From positions 434,001 to 498,000 of the forward strand of contig CBDFKF010000004.1 of NCBI GenBank assembly GCA_965248765.1: a stretch of 64,000 nt of DNA. Direction: 5' to 3'. This document shows positions 1 through 9,200 of this stretch, piece after piece. The position numbers were made by a program, and so were the translations under genes. A model generated the notes under the pieces. That model saw nothing but the letters and a program-made list of their open reading frames with translations, ran no database searches and had not been told where the DNA came from. The stretch's first letter is position 1; each line of letters opens with the position of its first letter. Source of the stretch: CBDFKF01 sp965248765 (GTDB taxonomy: Bacteria; Pseudomonadota; Alphaproteobacteria; VGEJ01).

Positions 1-244
1 CATCATCGGTTTCATACATCACGCGAACGTCGAGTATCCCGACGCCATCGGTGCGCACCGTAAGCCAATCCGCACCAACAGGGCGTATCTTGCCCTTCAA
101 CTTCGAGCCAAGCAGTTCTCCGCCCGTCACGTAGTAGTTCGCCCTGAAACCTTCGGCGACCGGACCGATGATCTCACCTTCGGAAATCGTCGCTTGGGTC
201 GATACGACGTGCTCGAGTTCGTACGGGTATCCGTGTCCGCCCAT
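1..244 (-). CDS. DUF3237 family protein, N-terminal part (runs off window edge)
   Basis: The reverse strand opens with ATG at 244 and stays open to the window edge (81 codons). A good ribosome binding site (AAGGAGAG) lies just upstream. The translation carries the DUF3237 pattern: an early EGEIIGPV segment, a GGELLGSKLKGKIRPVGADW segment, then VRTDGVGILDVR. DUF3237 proteins are small beta-barrel proteins of unknown biochemical role, often beside TetR regulators and catabolic genes. It is divergent from the TetR gene at 616, so that regulator might control it (inference). The C-terminal half is missing only because of the window edge. Confidence 0.75.
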   Translation of the reverse strand, partial: MGGHGYPYELEHVVSTQATISEGEIIGPVAEGFRANYYVTGGELLGSKLKGKIRPVGADWLTVRTDGVGILDVRVMYETDD

Positions 245-615
245 GAGCTCTCCTTCTCACTGATGGCACTACTAGCACCGGTCTCGCGAAGCGTCCCCAG
301 CACACGCGTGCGTTGTGCTGTCCAAATGTAGCAGAGACAGTCGCTCTGAGAGGGCGGGCTGAAGTCCGGTTCTGGCTAGCTAGACCCGGCCGCCGGGACG
401 ACCAAAGAAACAGACGGGCGTGGTCGAGGAATGCGCTGCTCGAGCTGCAAGACACTAGCGGCGATGGCTCCAGGGAGCGAATCGGAGAGCACTGCTCCGT
501 CAGCCGACAAAGCTGTTCGTGATGCCATAGGGATCGTCGGCATCGAAGCCGATGGTTGTGAGGCCAGCTGACTTGGCTATGGTGTAGCGACACGGCGCGG
601 TGCAATCCCCGGGGG
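245..615. other. Intergenic region between divergent DUF3237 and TetR genes
   Basis: No convincing gene is seen in these 371 bases; the short open frames have no family resemblance or ribosome binding site. The stretch should hold both divergent promoters. No long palindrome comparable to the one upstream of the cytochrome P460 gene was found here. Confidence 0.5.
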
Positions 616-1341
616 ATGGTGATGGCGGCGGCACGGCAGAAGAAATCTCAGCAGCCGCGCCGCCTGGCGGCCGCGGACCGGCAGGCGCAGATCGTCGCGG
701 CGGCGGCGGCGCTGTTCGCCGAACGCGGTTTCAGGGTATCGACGCGTGAACTGGCGCAGTACCTGGGGGTGACGCAGGCACTGCTGTACCGCTATTTCGC
801 GTCCAAACAAGCGCTCATAGACGAGGTGTTCCAGGCGCAACTCGTCGACCGATGGGATCCGGCCATCGGTGACTTGCTGACGAACCGGACGCAGTCGCTG
901 GCGGCGCGGCTAACGGCATTCTACCAAGCATTTGCCGAAAGGTTCGAAGATACGACCATGCGGTTATTCATGCGGGCGGCGTTGGACGGTATGAAGTTTC
1001 CCGACCGATACTCATTCCCGCTGAATCGGCGGGTGTTAGAGCCCGTGGTCGCCGAATTGCGGCACGAAGCCGGGCTGCCCCCGCTGGAGAAAGTGCCACT
1101 GACGCGGGGCGAGCGGGAATTGGCGCTGGCGCTACACGGCAGCATTGTGTTTCTGGGCATCCGGCGGCACATCTACCGCATGCCGCTTTCAAAAGACCTA
1201 GACCGCCACGTGGCGATGCACGTGGCGGTCTACGCCGCGGGGACCGTGGGTCAGATAAAGCGCCTGCACAAACTACTGGCGGACGATCCTTTCGCCCCAC
1301 CGATGGTGGGGCGGCGCAGACGCAAGGGCACTAGCCCTTGA
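616..1341 (+). CDS. TetR/AcrR family transcriptional regulator
   Basis: A 241-residue protein with a TetR_N helix-turn-helix at about residues 22-70: RQAQIVAAAAALFAERGF, then STRELAQYLGVTQALLYRYF, then ASKQALIDEVF. The rest is the helical ligand-binding domain typical of the family (usual length 190-240). It should bind DNA as a dimer and respond to an unknown small ligand. ATG at 616 follows a purine-rich GGGGG; a second in-frame ATG at 622 is possible. It is divergent from the DUF3237 gene and convergent with the P460 gene, overlapping that gene's 3' end by 11 bases. A perfect palindrome upstream of the P460 gene (1937-1960) is a candidate operator (inference). Confidence 0.88.
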   Translation: MVMAAARQKKSQQPRRLAAADRQAQIVAAAAALFAERGFRVSTRELAQYLGVTQALLYRYFASKQALIDEVFQAQLVDRWDPAIGDLLTNRTQSLAARLTAFYQAFAERFEDTTMRLFMRAALDGMKFPDRYSFPLNRRVLEPVVAELRHEAGLPPLEKVPLTRGERELALALHGSIVFLGIRRHIYRMPLSKDLDRHVAMHVAVYAAGTVGQIKRLHKLLADDPFAPPMVGRRRRKGTSP

Positions 1342-1875
1342 TATCCTCAATGAACGGGCTGAGGGTGAAGTTGAAGTCCTGAGCCTCCGCATTCTCCTTG
1401 TGGCAGGCGAAGCAGCCATCGAATTTGACAAAGTCGGCGACTTTGCGGGCGCCGTCGGGCTCGAACCACGCGTACTCCCATTCGCCATTGCGAACATCGT
1501 CGGCATACTCGACTCCCCATCCGGGCTGCTTTTCCTGGACGAAGACGTTGGTGATTTCGGACGTCGGGATGAAGTGGCCATTGACGTCGAGCAACGGCGC
1601 GCCGTCGTCACCGACGGCGGCCTTATGGTCCTCCATAATGATGACCGTGCCGTGGGGCAGTGGCTCACGGGGCCGGGCCGCCGCCAAGGCGGTGGGATTG
1701 ACGTACATGAAACGAATGATCGCGGGATCACGCTCGGGCTTCTCGACCGTGACATAGCGAACGTAGGACTCCTGGTAGCCGGCGGAAATTCGATCTTCTC
1801 CGGGCCCGCAGTGGCCCAGCCAGCGACGGTGGCGGCGACCACGAGGGCGGCGGCAGTGGTGATCTTGCGCTGCAT
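1331..1875 (-). pseudogene. Cytochrome P460-family protein, single-base frameshift after the signal peptide
   Basis: ATG at 1875 follows AGGAG with 6-base spacing and begins a clear Sec signal peptide (MQRKITTAAALVVAATVAGW, then ATAGPEKIEFP). The mature domain continues in another frame from about 1790: AGYQESYVRYVTVEKPERD, LPHGTVIIMED, and a C-terminal c-type haem site CFACHK (CxxCH). Adding one base near 1788-1790 (TTTCCGCC) restores a continuous protein of about 181 residues, the expected size for this periplasmic haem family. P460 proteins are linked to hydroxylamine or nitric oxide oxidation, but many homologues are uncharacterised. This is either a recent inactivation or a sequencing error: both halves look intact, with no other lesion. 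Confidence 0.8.
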
Positions 1876-1936
1876 AAGACGCTCCTGGCAAAAGAGCTAG
1901 CGATTATTCATTGAGCGTCACACTGATGCTCGGCGC

Positions 1937-1960
1937 ATAAGTTGTCAATAGACAACTTAT
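1937..1960. promoter_or_regulatory. Perfect 10-bp-arm palindrome, candidate operator of the P460 gene
   Basis: ATAAGTTGTC, a 4-base AATA spacer, then GACAACTTAT: a perfect inverted repeat 61-85 bases upstream of the P460 start codon. It is AT-rich against a GC-rich background, and its size fits a TetR-dimer operator. On the P460 coding strand one arm includes a TTGACA hexamer that could be a -35 element. The convergent TetR gene is the obvious candidate binder, by position only. Confidence 0.5.
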
Positions 1961-2229
1961 CGTTCGACCATTTAATGGGTTACCTGAAAGGCCGGGCACG
2001 AACCTGTCAATCGCATACGAGTTGACGAAACTTTGCTGCGGTGTGCACGAACTGCGGCAATAGCCGCAACTAGCGAGCTGAGCTGCGTAAAGGGCGGTTC
2101 TGGTAAACCAAAATGCGAACTTGATTGTTCGGGCGCCCCGGCCCTCACCGACCACGCCGGCGATGTCGTCCCGCACTGCGGGAGCTGCCAGAACTAGCGA
2201 GATAGAAGCGAGGCGCCAAGGTCCCCTCC

Positions 2230-2319
2230 TGGCTACGAACCGCCGTCCGCAGGTGCCACAAAGTACGACCGCTATACCCCGACCTCCGGACATACCCCCA
2301 TTTTGATGTCCGGTCTTGA
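2230..2319. repeat. Left part of an interrupted repeat (second copy at 18894-19034)
   Basis: Over the first 51 bases it differs from 18894-18944 at only 5 positions. The match weakens after the CTATACCCC block and continues to about 2316. It stops at the left end of the IS1182-type element and resumes at 3948 on the other side. No coding function is evident. Confidence 0.65.
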
Positions 2320-3947
2320 CCCTGGCTGTGTAAGAACGCTTGCCTGATATGATTCTTCGGTGGTCTGAGCGGGGAGATCGTATGGGGCGTTTCGTTGAAG
2401 GGACCGATCGCGGGCAGCGCACTTTGTTCCCGGAGTGCTTGGACGACTGGATTGGCGAGGACAATGCGGTTCGGGTGATCGATGTCTTTGTCGAGGAGCT
2501 GGATCTAGCTGAGCTTGGCTTCAGCCGTGTCGCGCCGAAGGATACCGGCCGGCCTGCGTATCATCCGTCGGTTCTGCTGAAGCTGTACATCTACGGCTAT
2601 CTCAATCGGGTCCAATCGAGCCGCCGGCTTGAGCGGGAAGCCGGGCGCAACGTGGAAGTGATGTGGCTAACCGGCCGCCTGGCTCCCGATCACAAGACGA
2701 TCGCCGACTTCCGCAACAAGGACAATGGTCGCGCCATCCGTCAGGTCTGTGCCCGGTTCGTCGCTCTGTGCCGCACGCTCGGTCTGTTTGCCGAAGCCCG
2801 CGTTGCGATCGATGGCAGCAAGTTCAAGGCAGTGAACAACCGAGACAGGAACTTCACGCGAGCCAAGATGACGCGGCGCCTGGATCAGCGTGTCGCGCTA
2901 CCTGCACCAGCTGGACAGCGCCGACCGGCAAGAGCCGTCTCTGGCACGCACGACCAAGACGGTCCGTCTGCACGAGAAGATTGCCAGGCTCAGGCAAGAG
3001 ATGCAGCGCCTCAAGGGGCTCGAGGCGCGGATGCGCGAGAGGCCGGACCAGCAGATCTCTCTAACCGATCCCGACGCTCGCTCGATGGCGACCAGCGGTC
3101 GGGGATCGGGCGTCGTCGGCTACAACGTGCAAGCCGCCGTCGACACCAAGCATCATCTGATCGTTGCCCACGAGGTGACCAACGTCGGCACCGACCGGTC
3201 CCAGCTCGCCCGCATGGCCAAGCAGACGAAAGCGACGCTGGGGGCGGACACCTTGGATGTCGTCGCCGACCGGGGCTACTTCAACAGTGCGGAATCCTGG
3301 CGTGCGAAGACGCCGCCATCACGGTCACGCTTCCCAAGCCGCAGACCTCCGGCCGCTATGTGGCGCAAAAGGACATCTACATCTGCCCGGCCAACGAAAG
3401 GCTGAGGTATCGATACACGACTGAGGAAAAGGGCCTGGCCTTACGCCGCTACTGGACCAACGCGTGTCTGAGCTGCGCCATCAAGCACCGCTGCACCACG
3501 GGCAGAGAGCGCCGGATCACCCGCTGGGAGTACGAGCATGTTCTCGAGGCTGTTCAGAGGCGGCTCGACGAGCATCCGGAGAAGATGCGCCAGCGCCGCG
3601 AGACGGTCGAGCATCCCTTCGGCACGATCAAAGCCCCGATGGGCGCGCAACCCACTTCCTGATGAAGACGCTCACAACGCGTCAGCACCGAGATGGCGCT
3701 GCACGTACTCGCCTATAACCTCACCCGTGTCATGAACATCCTCGGCACCGGGCTGCTGATCGCGGCCATCAGGGCATAGGAAACGCAACTTCCTGGCTCC
3801 AACGCCCACGAAACGCCAGACCGCCCGACCTGAGCTTCTCTTAGATGACTCAGGTTACCCACTGAGCTAGATGAACGGCTCGCTCACATCAGCCTCGGGC
3901 CGCTACGTCCGACCGCCAACGCCGCCGCGTTCCTACACAACCAAGGG
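2320..3947 (+). mobile_element. IS1182-family insertion sequence, degenerate
   Basis: About 1.63 kb, bounded by imperfect inverted repeats: the left end reads CCTGGCTGTGTAAGAACGC (about 2321-2339), and the reverse complement of the right end reads CCCTTGGTTGTGTAGGAACGC minus its last base (about 3927-3946). It contains one broken transposase reading frame. The flanking sequence corresponds to one continuous repeat at 18894-19034, so the insertion point can be read against an empty-site homologue. It is presumably immobile unless served in trans. Confidence 0.7.
2340..3779 (+). pseudogene. IS1182-family DDE transposase, multiple frameshifts
   Basis: Reading from 2340, the DUF772-type N-terminal domain is intact (LFPECLDDWIGEDNAVRVID, then RPAYHPSVLLKLYIYGYLNR), followed by the first part of the DDE domain (FAEARVAIDGSKFKAVNN). 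Near 2890 the family sequence moves to another frame (YLHQLDSADRQEPSLARTTK, GYNVQAAVDTKHHLIVAHE, DVVADRGYF), returns near 3300 (ITVTLPKPQTSGRYVAQKD), shifts again near 3645 (THFLMKTL) and again near 3685 (VSTEMALHVLAYNLTRVMNI), ending at 3779. At least four frame changes leave no functional product. Confidence 0.85.
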
Positions 3948-4013
3948 GCAAAGCCGCCGTAAACCGCGATCGGTGATTACCGCCGATTTGGACCCTAGTC
4001 GGACATTCTGGTC
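3948..4013. repeat. Right part of the interrupted repeat
   Basis: CAAAGCCGCCGTAAACCGCG and the following GATTACCGCCGATTTGGACC align with 18985-19034, directly continuing the match that stopped at 2319. The similarity fades after GGACCCT (about 3996). This indicates that the IS1182-type element split a pre-existing repeat unit. Confidence 0.6.
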
Positions 4014-4104
4014 GGCGACGAAGGCGGCCGCGGGCTTTAGCTGAGGATAAGCGTACCGTAGCAGGCGAAGCTTGGACCCGGGCGTCGGACGCGCGTCATC
4101 TCCG

Positions 4105-4320
4105 CTAGCGAGCCCGGATCGCCTCAGCGCGGGCCTCCATCTTGGAGGCCTCGGCCTCGCGCCCTAGCTCGCGTAGCAGCGAGGCGTAGTTCGCGAGGCT
4201 CTGGGCCACATGCGGGTGCTTGGGACCGAGCGAGCTCTTTCGAATGGCCAGCGCCCGCCGGAAGAGTGGCTCGGCGTCCTCGTAGCGGCCCTGGGTGCGG
4301 TAGAGGCTCGCGCCCCAGAT
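4105..4320 (-). pseudogene. C-terminal remnant of a tetratricopeptide-repeat protein
   Basis: The reverse strand has an open frame without a start codon, ending in TAG at 4105-4107. It encodes a TPR_10/TPR_12-type repeat: SLYRTQGRYEDAEPLFRRAL, AIRKSSLGPKHPHVAQSLAN, YASLLRELGREAEASKMEAR. This is the kinesin-light-chain-like repeat common in bacterial NB-ARC/TPR and CHAT/TPR proteins. Only about 70 residues survive; the open frame gives way to unrelated sequence at about 4320, close to the methyltransferase gene. Confidence 0.7.
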
Positions 4321-4367
4321 ATCAATTCACGATAGGACGCAAATCCTTGCCGCGTGTGGGGGAAGAG

Positions 4368-5201
4368 CTAACGCCGCACGGCATACAAGAACGTGACCTG
4401 GCCGGTCTCCGGACGCCTTGCATCCGCGTTAGCAACGTACGCATCGAGGCTGCCTTCTTTTTCCAGCGTTCGTAGAAAGGCGATTACCCGGTCGAGTTCT
4501 TGTTTAGACACCAGGCTCCACACAGAATCACCGTCTCGCCAACTCTGCGATAGGGGCCCACAAAAATCAAAGTAGGCGCGCCCCTGCAAAACCGCTTCGA
4601 GGGGCACGAAGCTTCCGCGACAGTCGAATCCGCCCTCTTCTAGCTCGCGCTTTAGGTCCTCGACTGGAGCGTAACGTCGCCGCAAGCGCTTTGCGGCTTC
4701 CGGAATTAACTTGTAATACCACATCCCCTGTGCCAGTTGTCGCTGCGTGGACGTATGGAGGACAAGAACTCCGCCTGGCTTAAGTACGCGTGCGAACTCC
4801 CGTATTGCTCTACTGTGTGCGGAATAACCAGCTTGCGATTCATCGTTCAGGTGGTGTAGGACCTGATTTACGACGACACCGTCGAACGTGCTCCCGTCGT
4901 ATGGTAAAGCTTCGATAGATGCCTGACAAAATGCGACGCGACCTGCCGCCTCCTGAGATTTCAACTTTCGCCTCGCCTGTTTGATCATCGCAGCGCTGAC
5001 ATCGACTGCCGAGATGTGACGTACGAATCGAAGCAGCTCTCGCGAGTAGTTACCCGTACCGCATCCGGCATCGAGGAGTGCCGATTGTTCAGGTCGGACG
5101 GAAGCATGCATCAAACACCCCAAAATTATTTCGGTTCCAACCGCCATACGAGTCGCATCGTAGTTGTCGGACGTTTTGGTGTAGTTCTCGTAACTGGCCA
5201 T
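4368..5201 (-). CDS. Class I SAM-dependent methyltransferase (Methyltransf_11 type)
   Basis: A 277-residue protein. Motif I is ALLDAGCGTGNYSRELL (about residues 41-57), the acidic motif II is HISAVDVSAAMIKQA, and motif IV/post-motif is FDGVVVNQVLHHLND followed by FARVLKPGGVLVLHTS. The C-terminal part probably shapes the acceptor site; the substrate cannot be predicted. ATG at 5201 has CGGAG with suitable spacing. It stands alone between a TPR remnant and a gene-poor stretch, and its codon use looks less GC-biased than the core genes, fitting acquisition by transfer (impression, not measured). Confidence 0.85.
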   Translation of the reverse strand: MASYENYTKTSDNYDATRMAVGTEIILGCLMHASVRPEQSALLDAGCGTGNYSRELLRFVRHISAVDVSAAMIKQARRKLKSQEAAGRVAFCQASIEALPYDGSTFDGVVVNQVLHHLNDESQAGYSAHSRAIREFARVLKPGGVLVLHTSTQRQLAQGMWYYKLIPEAAKRLRRRYAPVEDLKRELEEGGFDCRGSFVPLEAVLQGRAYFDFCGPLSQSWRDGDSVWSLVSKQELDRVIAFLRTLEKEGSLDAYVANADARRPETGQVTFLYAVRR

Positions 5202-5786
5202 CAGTTCTCCGGGAGAGTTTCTTAGGAGAGCTTCCCAACCGGAAGCCGCGTGCTAGCCGCAAGTTCGCTTCACGTTCAACGGATCGACGCAGCGTGCGCC
5301 GAAGAACGCGACCAGCAGCCACGGGCAGAGTAGGCCTGGCGTGCGCCGAACGTCCAGCGTCAGCAAGCGTGGCTTTGTCCTGCTCGCTGTTCAACTTTGT
5401 GAAGCAGGCGTCGCGTTTGTCCGAGCTTAGGTGACCGGCACCCGAGGAGTGGTCCACCTGGACTGTCAGAGCAGGGCGGGGATGGACACCACGGTTGAGA
5501 TGGTCCGCCGAGTGCCCTCAGGAGCTGGCGAGGCCGTCCATCGGATGGACCTCCAGCGCAGACCGCCTGGATGCGAGCGCTGAGTTCGGCCTCACTGTGT
5601 CGGAAGCGGTGACGTCATGCTTCGATCACGATTTGAGCATTCGGACTGAATTCGCAGCTCGGCACCACAGCGGCTAGACTGACCGGATGTCTTGCGCCAT
5701 GAACCCTTTGTTTCTATCTCCAGTTGGAGGCGTCACATGACAGAACATTAAGCGAACATTCCGCCGATGGCAACCGGAAACCCAAC
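5202..5786. other. Gene-poor stretch
   Basis: No gene with recognisable domains, ribosome binding site or neighbours is supported. Open frames on both strands here look like chance frames of GC-rich DNA. The start of an IS1380-type transposase remnant marks the right end. Confidence 0.45.
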
Positions 5787-6017
5787 GTGTCGTCAAACCG
5801 GGTTCAGAGGGATAAGCCCTCTCTGGCATTACCCGAGGCGGTCGAGCAATGGTCGCTGACGACGCTGCGGGAGAAGCTCATCAAGATCGGTGCGAAGATC
5901 GTCCGCCACGGCCGCTACGTCGTGTTCCAGATGGCCGAGGTCGCGATCCCGCGTGAGCTATTCGCTGATATCCTGCGCCGTATCGACCGGCTCAGACCCA
6001 AGCCAGCTCCGGCATGA
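5787..6017 (+). pseudogene. C-terminal fragment of an IS1380-type DDE transposase
   Basis: About 75 residues before the stop at 6017 match the conserved end of IS1380-group transposases: WSLTTLREKLIKIGAKIVRH, GRYVVFQMAEVAIPRELFAD, ILRRIDRLRPKPAPA. The catalytic DDE core is absent and upstream sequence is unrelated. The following 235 bases to the giant gene carry no gene I can support and may include the 3' end of the old element. Confidence 0.7.
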
Positions 6018-6252
6018 GCGACGGCACCCCGTTCCTTCGCGTCGCCGCCGACAGGATCGGTGCGCCCGGATCGCCGGCAAAAAAGCCATTCCGCGCCACC
6101 AACGCCGCCAATTGGTCCTCAATCATCCGCATCGACTCGAAGACGGACGTCATTCGAAGGCCGATTGCACATCGAGCGGCTTCGAGTCACGTTCAACGGG
6201 CTAGGAAGGTTCCATATGGGGAATCCCGGTTTAGTGCTGGCGTGAGACGAAC

Positions 6253-9200
6253 ATGACCGACAACACATCCGGCCCCAGCGCGGGCAGCTTCAGCAAGAAC
6301 AATACCGAAAACGCCACGATCCCGGCGCTGCGTCGAACAGGCGCCTATGGCAGGGCGGTATCAATGAGAATCTTACCCGGGCTGGTCTTCATCGGCGCGT
6401 TCCTCGCCGCCGCCGCGCTGCTGCTCGGCTTTTCGGCGCCGGCGCACGCCCAAACCCTCGTGAGCAACACGGGCCAAACCACTCACGGCCATACAGCATG
6501 TGTCTTAGGTTCTGAACCACTAGAACTAGACTGTGCTCAGGGGTTCACCACGGGCCAGAATACGCAGGGCTACGACCTATCAAGTATCCAGTTGGACACG
6601 CAGGGGGCTCCGGGTAGTGGAACCCTGACGGTCACGGTGAGGGCCGCCACCGGATCGGGTCGCCCGAGCAACGCGATCTTACACACCTTGACCAACCCGT
6701 CCAACATAGGGACGGGACTCCAGACGTTCACCGCCCCTGACGGGACCCGTCTGAATCGAAACACCCAATACTTCGTGCACATGACGTTTGACGGTAGCGG
6801 AACCAGACCTCGTTGGAACCTGACGGCTAACGACAACGAAGATTCCGGCGAGGCCAGGGAGTGGAGCATCGGCAATCACCGCTACACGCGCCCGTCCGGC
6901 GGAACCGGGGGCTGGGAGGGTGATGGCGGTGTGTACTCGACTTCGATACAAATCAGGGTCAAGGGGAACACGTTGGCCCCGGCCGCTCCGAACCTCTCGG
7001 CCGCGCCGGGTGAAACCGAGGTGACGCTGACCTGGGACGATCCGGCCAACAACACGATCACCAAGTACCAGTATCGCCGGAAAACAGGCACGGGCGCCTA
7101 CGGCAACTGGACTGACATCGGCGGCAGCAATGCGAGCACCGACAGCTACACCGTGAGCGGCCTCACCAACGCCACCACGTACACGTTTGCGGTGCGTGCG
7201 AAGAATGTTGGCGGCAACGGCGCAGCAGCCACGGTGACCGCCGCGACGCTCCCGGCTGCCCCGACGAACCTCTGGCCCGATCCCGGTAACGGCGAGGTCA
7301 CGCTGTCCTGGACCAATCCGGGCGGCGACACGATCACGAGCCACGAGGTCAGCACCGACGGCGGCACGACCTTCACCGATATCCCCAACAGCGCCCATGG
7401 CCAGACCAATGCCACCGGATACACCGTGACCGGCCTGACCAACGGCACCGAGTACACGTTCAAGCTGCGCGCGAGGAACAATTCCGGTCCCGGCCGGGCA
7501 TCCACCGCGACCGCCACGCCGCGCGCGCCACCGGCCGCCCCGACGGGCCTCTCGGCTACGGCGGGTGACGGCCAAGTCACGCTGTCCTGGACCAATCCGG
7601 GCGACAACACCATCAGGAAGTACCGGGTCAGCACTGACGGCGGCACGACCTTCGCCGATATCGAGGGCAGCAGTTACACCACCACCACACACATCGTGAC
7701 CGGCCTGAGCAACGGCACCGCGTACCCGTTGGCGCTGCGCGCGGTGAACGCTATCGGTGAGGGCCCGGCATCCACCGCGAACGCCACGCCGCTGTGGGGT
7801 GCCCCGGCCAACCTCTCGGCCACGCCGGGTAACGCCGGGGTGACGCTGACCTGGACCGATCCGGGCGACTCCACGATCACCGAGTATCAGGTGAGTACCG
7901 ACGGTGGCGTTACCTTCACCGACATCAGCGGCAGCAATGCGGCCACCATCGCCACCACCGTTACCCACCTGAGCGGCGACCCCGCTACCCGCCTGAGCAA
8001 CGGCACCACGTACACGTTGGTGCTGCGCGCAGCGAACGCTCCCGATCACGGCGCCGCAGCCACCGTGACCGCCACGCCACTGTGGCCCGCGCCGACCAAT
8101 CTGGCGGCGGAGCCGGGCAACGGCCAAGCCATATTGCAGTGGGATACGGGCGACGCCTTGATCACCCATTATCGGGTCCACTGGCAGGCCACCAACAGCG
8201 GCGCGACGCCTGAGATCTCGGACGTCACGGCCGGATCGGGGCTCACGACGACCACCACCATTTCCCCCCTGACCAACGGCACCGAATACACCTTCACGGT
8301 GCAGGCGGTGGATAAATCCGGCAGCACCGCCGTGATCACGGGCCTGCCCTCCAGCGCGACCGCGACGCCGGCGCCGGTGCCGGACGGCCCGGCGAACCTC
8401 TCGGCCACGGCGCACAGCCAGGAGGTTGCGCTCACCTGGGACGGTTCGGCCGACAGCACGATTATCAAATACCAGGTCAGCACCGACGGCGGCACGAACT
8501 TCGCCGATATCGAGGGCAGCAGCGCGGCCACCAACGCCACCACCGTGACCGACCTGACCAACGGCACCGCGTACACGTTGGCGGTGCGCGCGGTGAACGA
8601 TTCCGGAGCCGGCGCGGCGCCCCGCGTGACCGCCACGCCACTGTGGCCCGCGCCGACCGGTCTGGTGACGGTGCCGAACAATGAACAGGTCACACTCCAG
8701 TGGGATAGGGGCGATCCCGGAATCACCAAGTATCACGTCCTGACCGAGGGACCCGGCAACGACATTAACACGTTGGTCCCGGCCGGATCTGGGACGAAGA
8801 CGACCGTTACAGATACCGGCCTGACCAACGGCGCCGAATACACCTTCACGGTGCGGGCGGCGTTGGGGACCGACCCTGCCAATGCCACATTCACCAGCGT
8901 GGCATCCACCGCGACCGCCACGCCGGTGCTGGATCGGCCCGCCGCGCCGACGGGCCTCACGCCCACGGCGGGTGACGGCCAGGTCACCTTGTCCTGGGAC
9001 GATCCGAACGACCTCACGCTCACCGGCTACGATTACAGCACCGACGGCGGCACGACCTCCACTTCCATCACCGGCCTCACTGAGGCCCCAACCTCATACA
9101 CCGTGACCGGCCTGAGCAACGACACCGAGTACACCTTGGCGCTGCGCGCGGAGAACGCTTCCGGTAAAGGCCCATGGTCCGACAACGTGACCGCCACGCC

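Larger units (their letters stand above)
1876..2319. other. Intergenic region: P460 promoter side, then part of a repeat
   Basis: No gene is seen. The first part is the upstream region of the P460 gene and contains the palindrome at 1937-1960. From 2230 the sequence matches the repeat at 18894-19034. The open frames here show no recognisable domain. Confidence 0.5.

Noticed and set aside
1293..1313. Hairpin CGCCCCACC/GGTGGGGCG as a terminator between the convergent TetR and P460 genes
   Set aside because: No T tract on either strand and it lies within the TetR coding region, so termination is not supported.
3838..3882. tRNA-like TAGCTCAGTGGGTA on the minus strand
   Set aside because: Only a D-arm-like string; no acceptor stem, anticodon arm or T-arm could be drawn, and it lies in the IS1182 end.
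5089..5457. Minus-strand open frame overlapping the methyltransferase start
   Set aside because: Overlaps a well-supported gene and has no domain; likely a chance frame.
6679..8736. Long minus-strand open frame (685 codons) and further long antisense frames to 12939
   Set aside because: They run antisense to the FnIII array, are Arg/Gly/Val-rich without a domain, and result from the GC-rich repeat in the coding strand.
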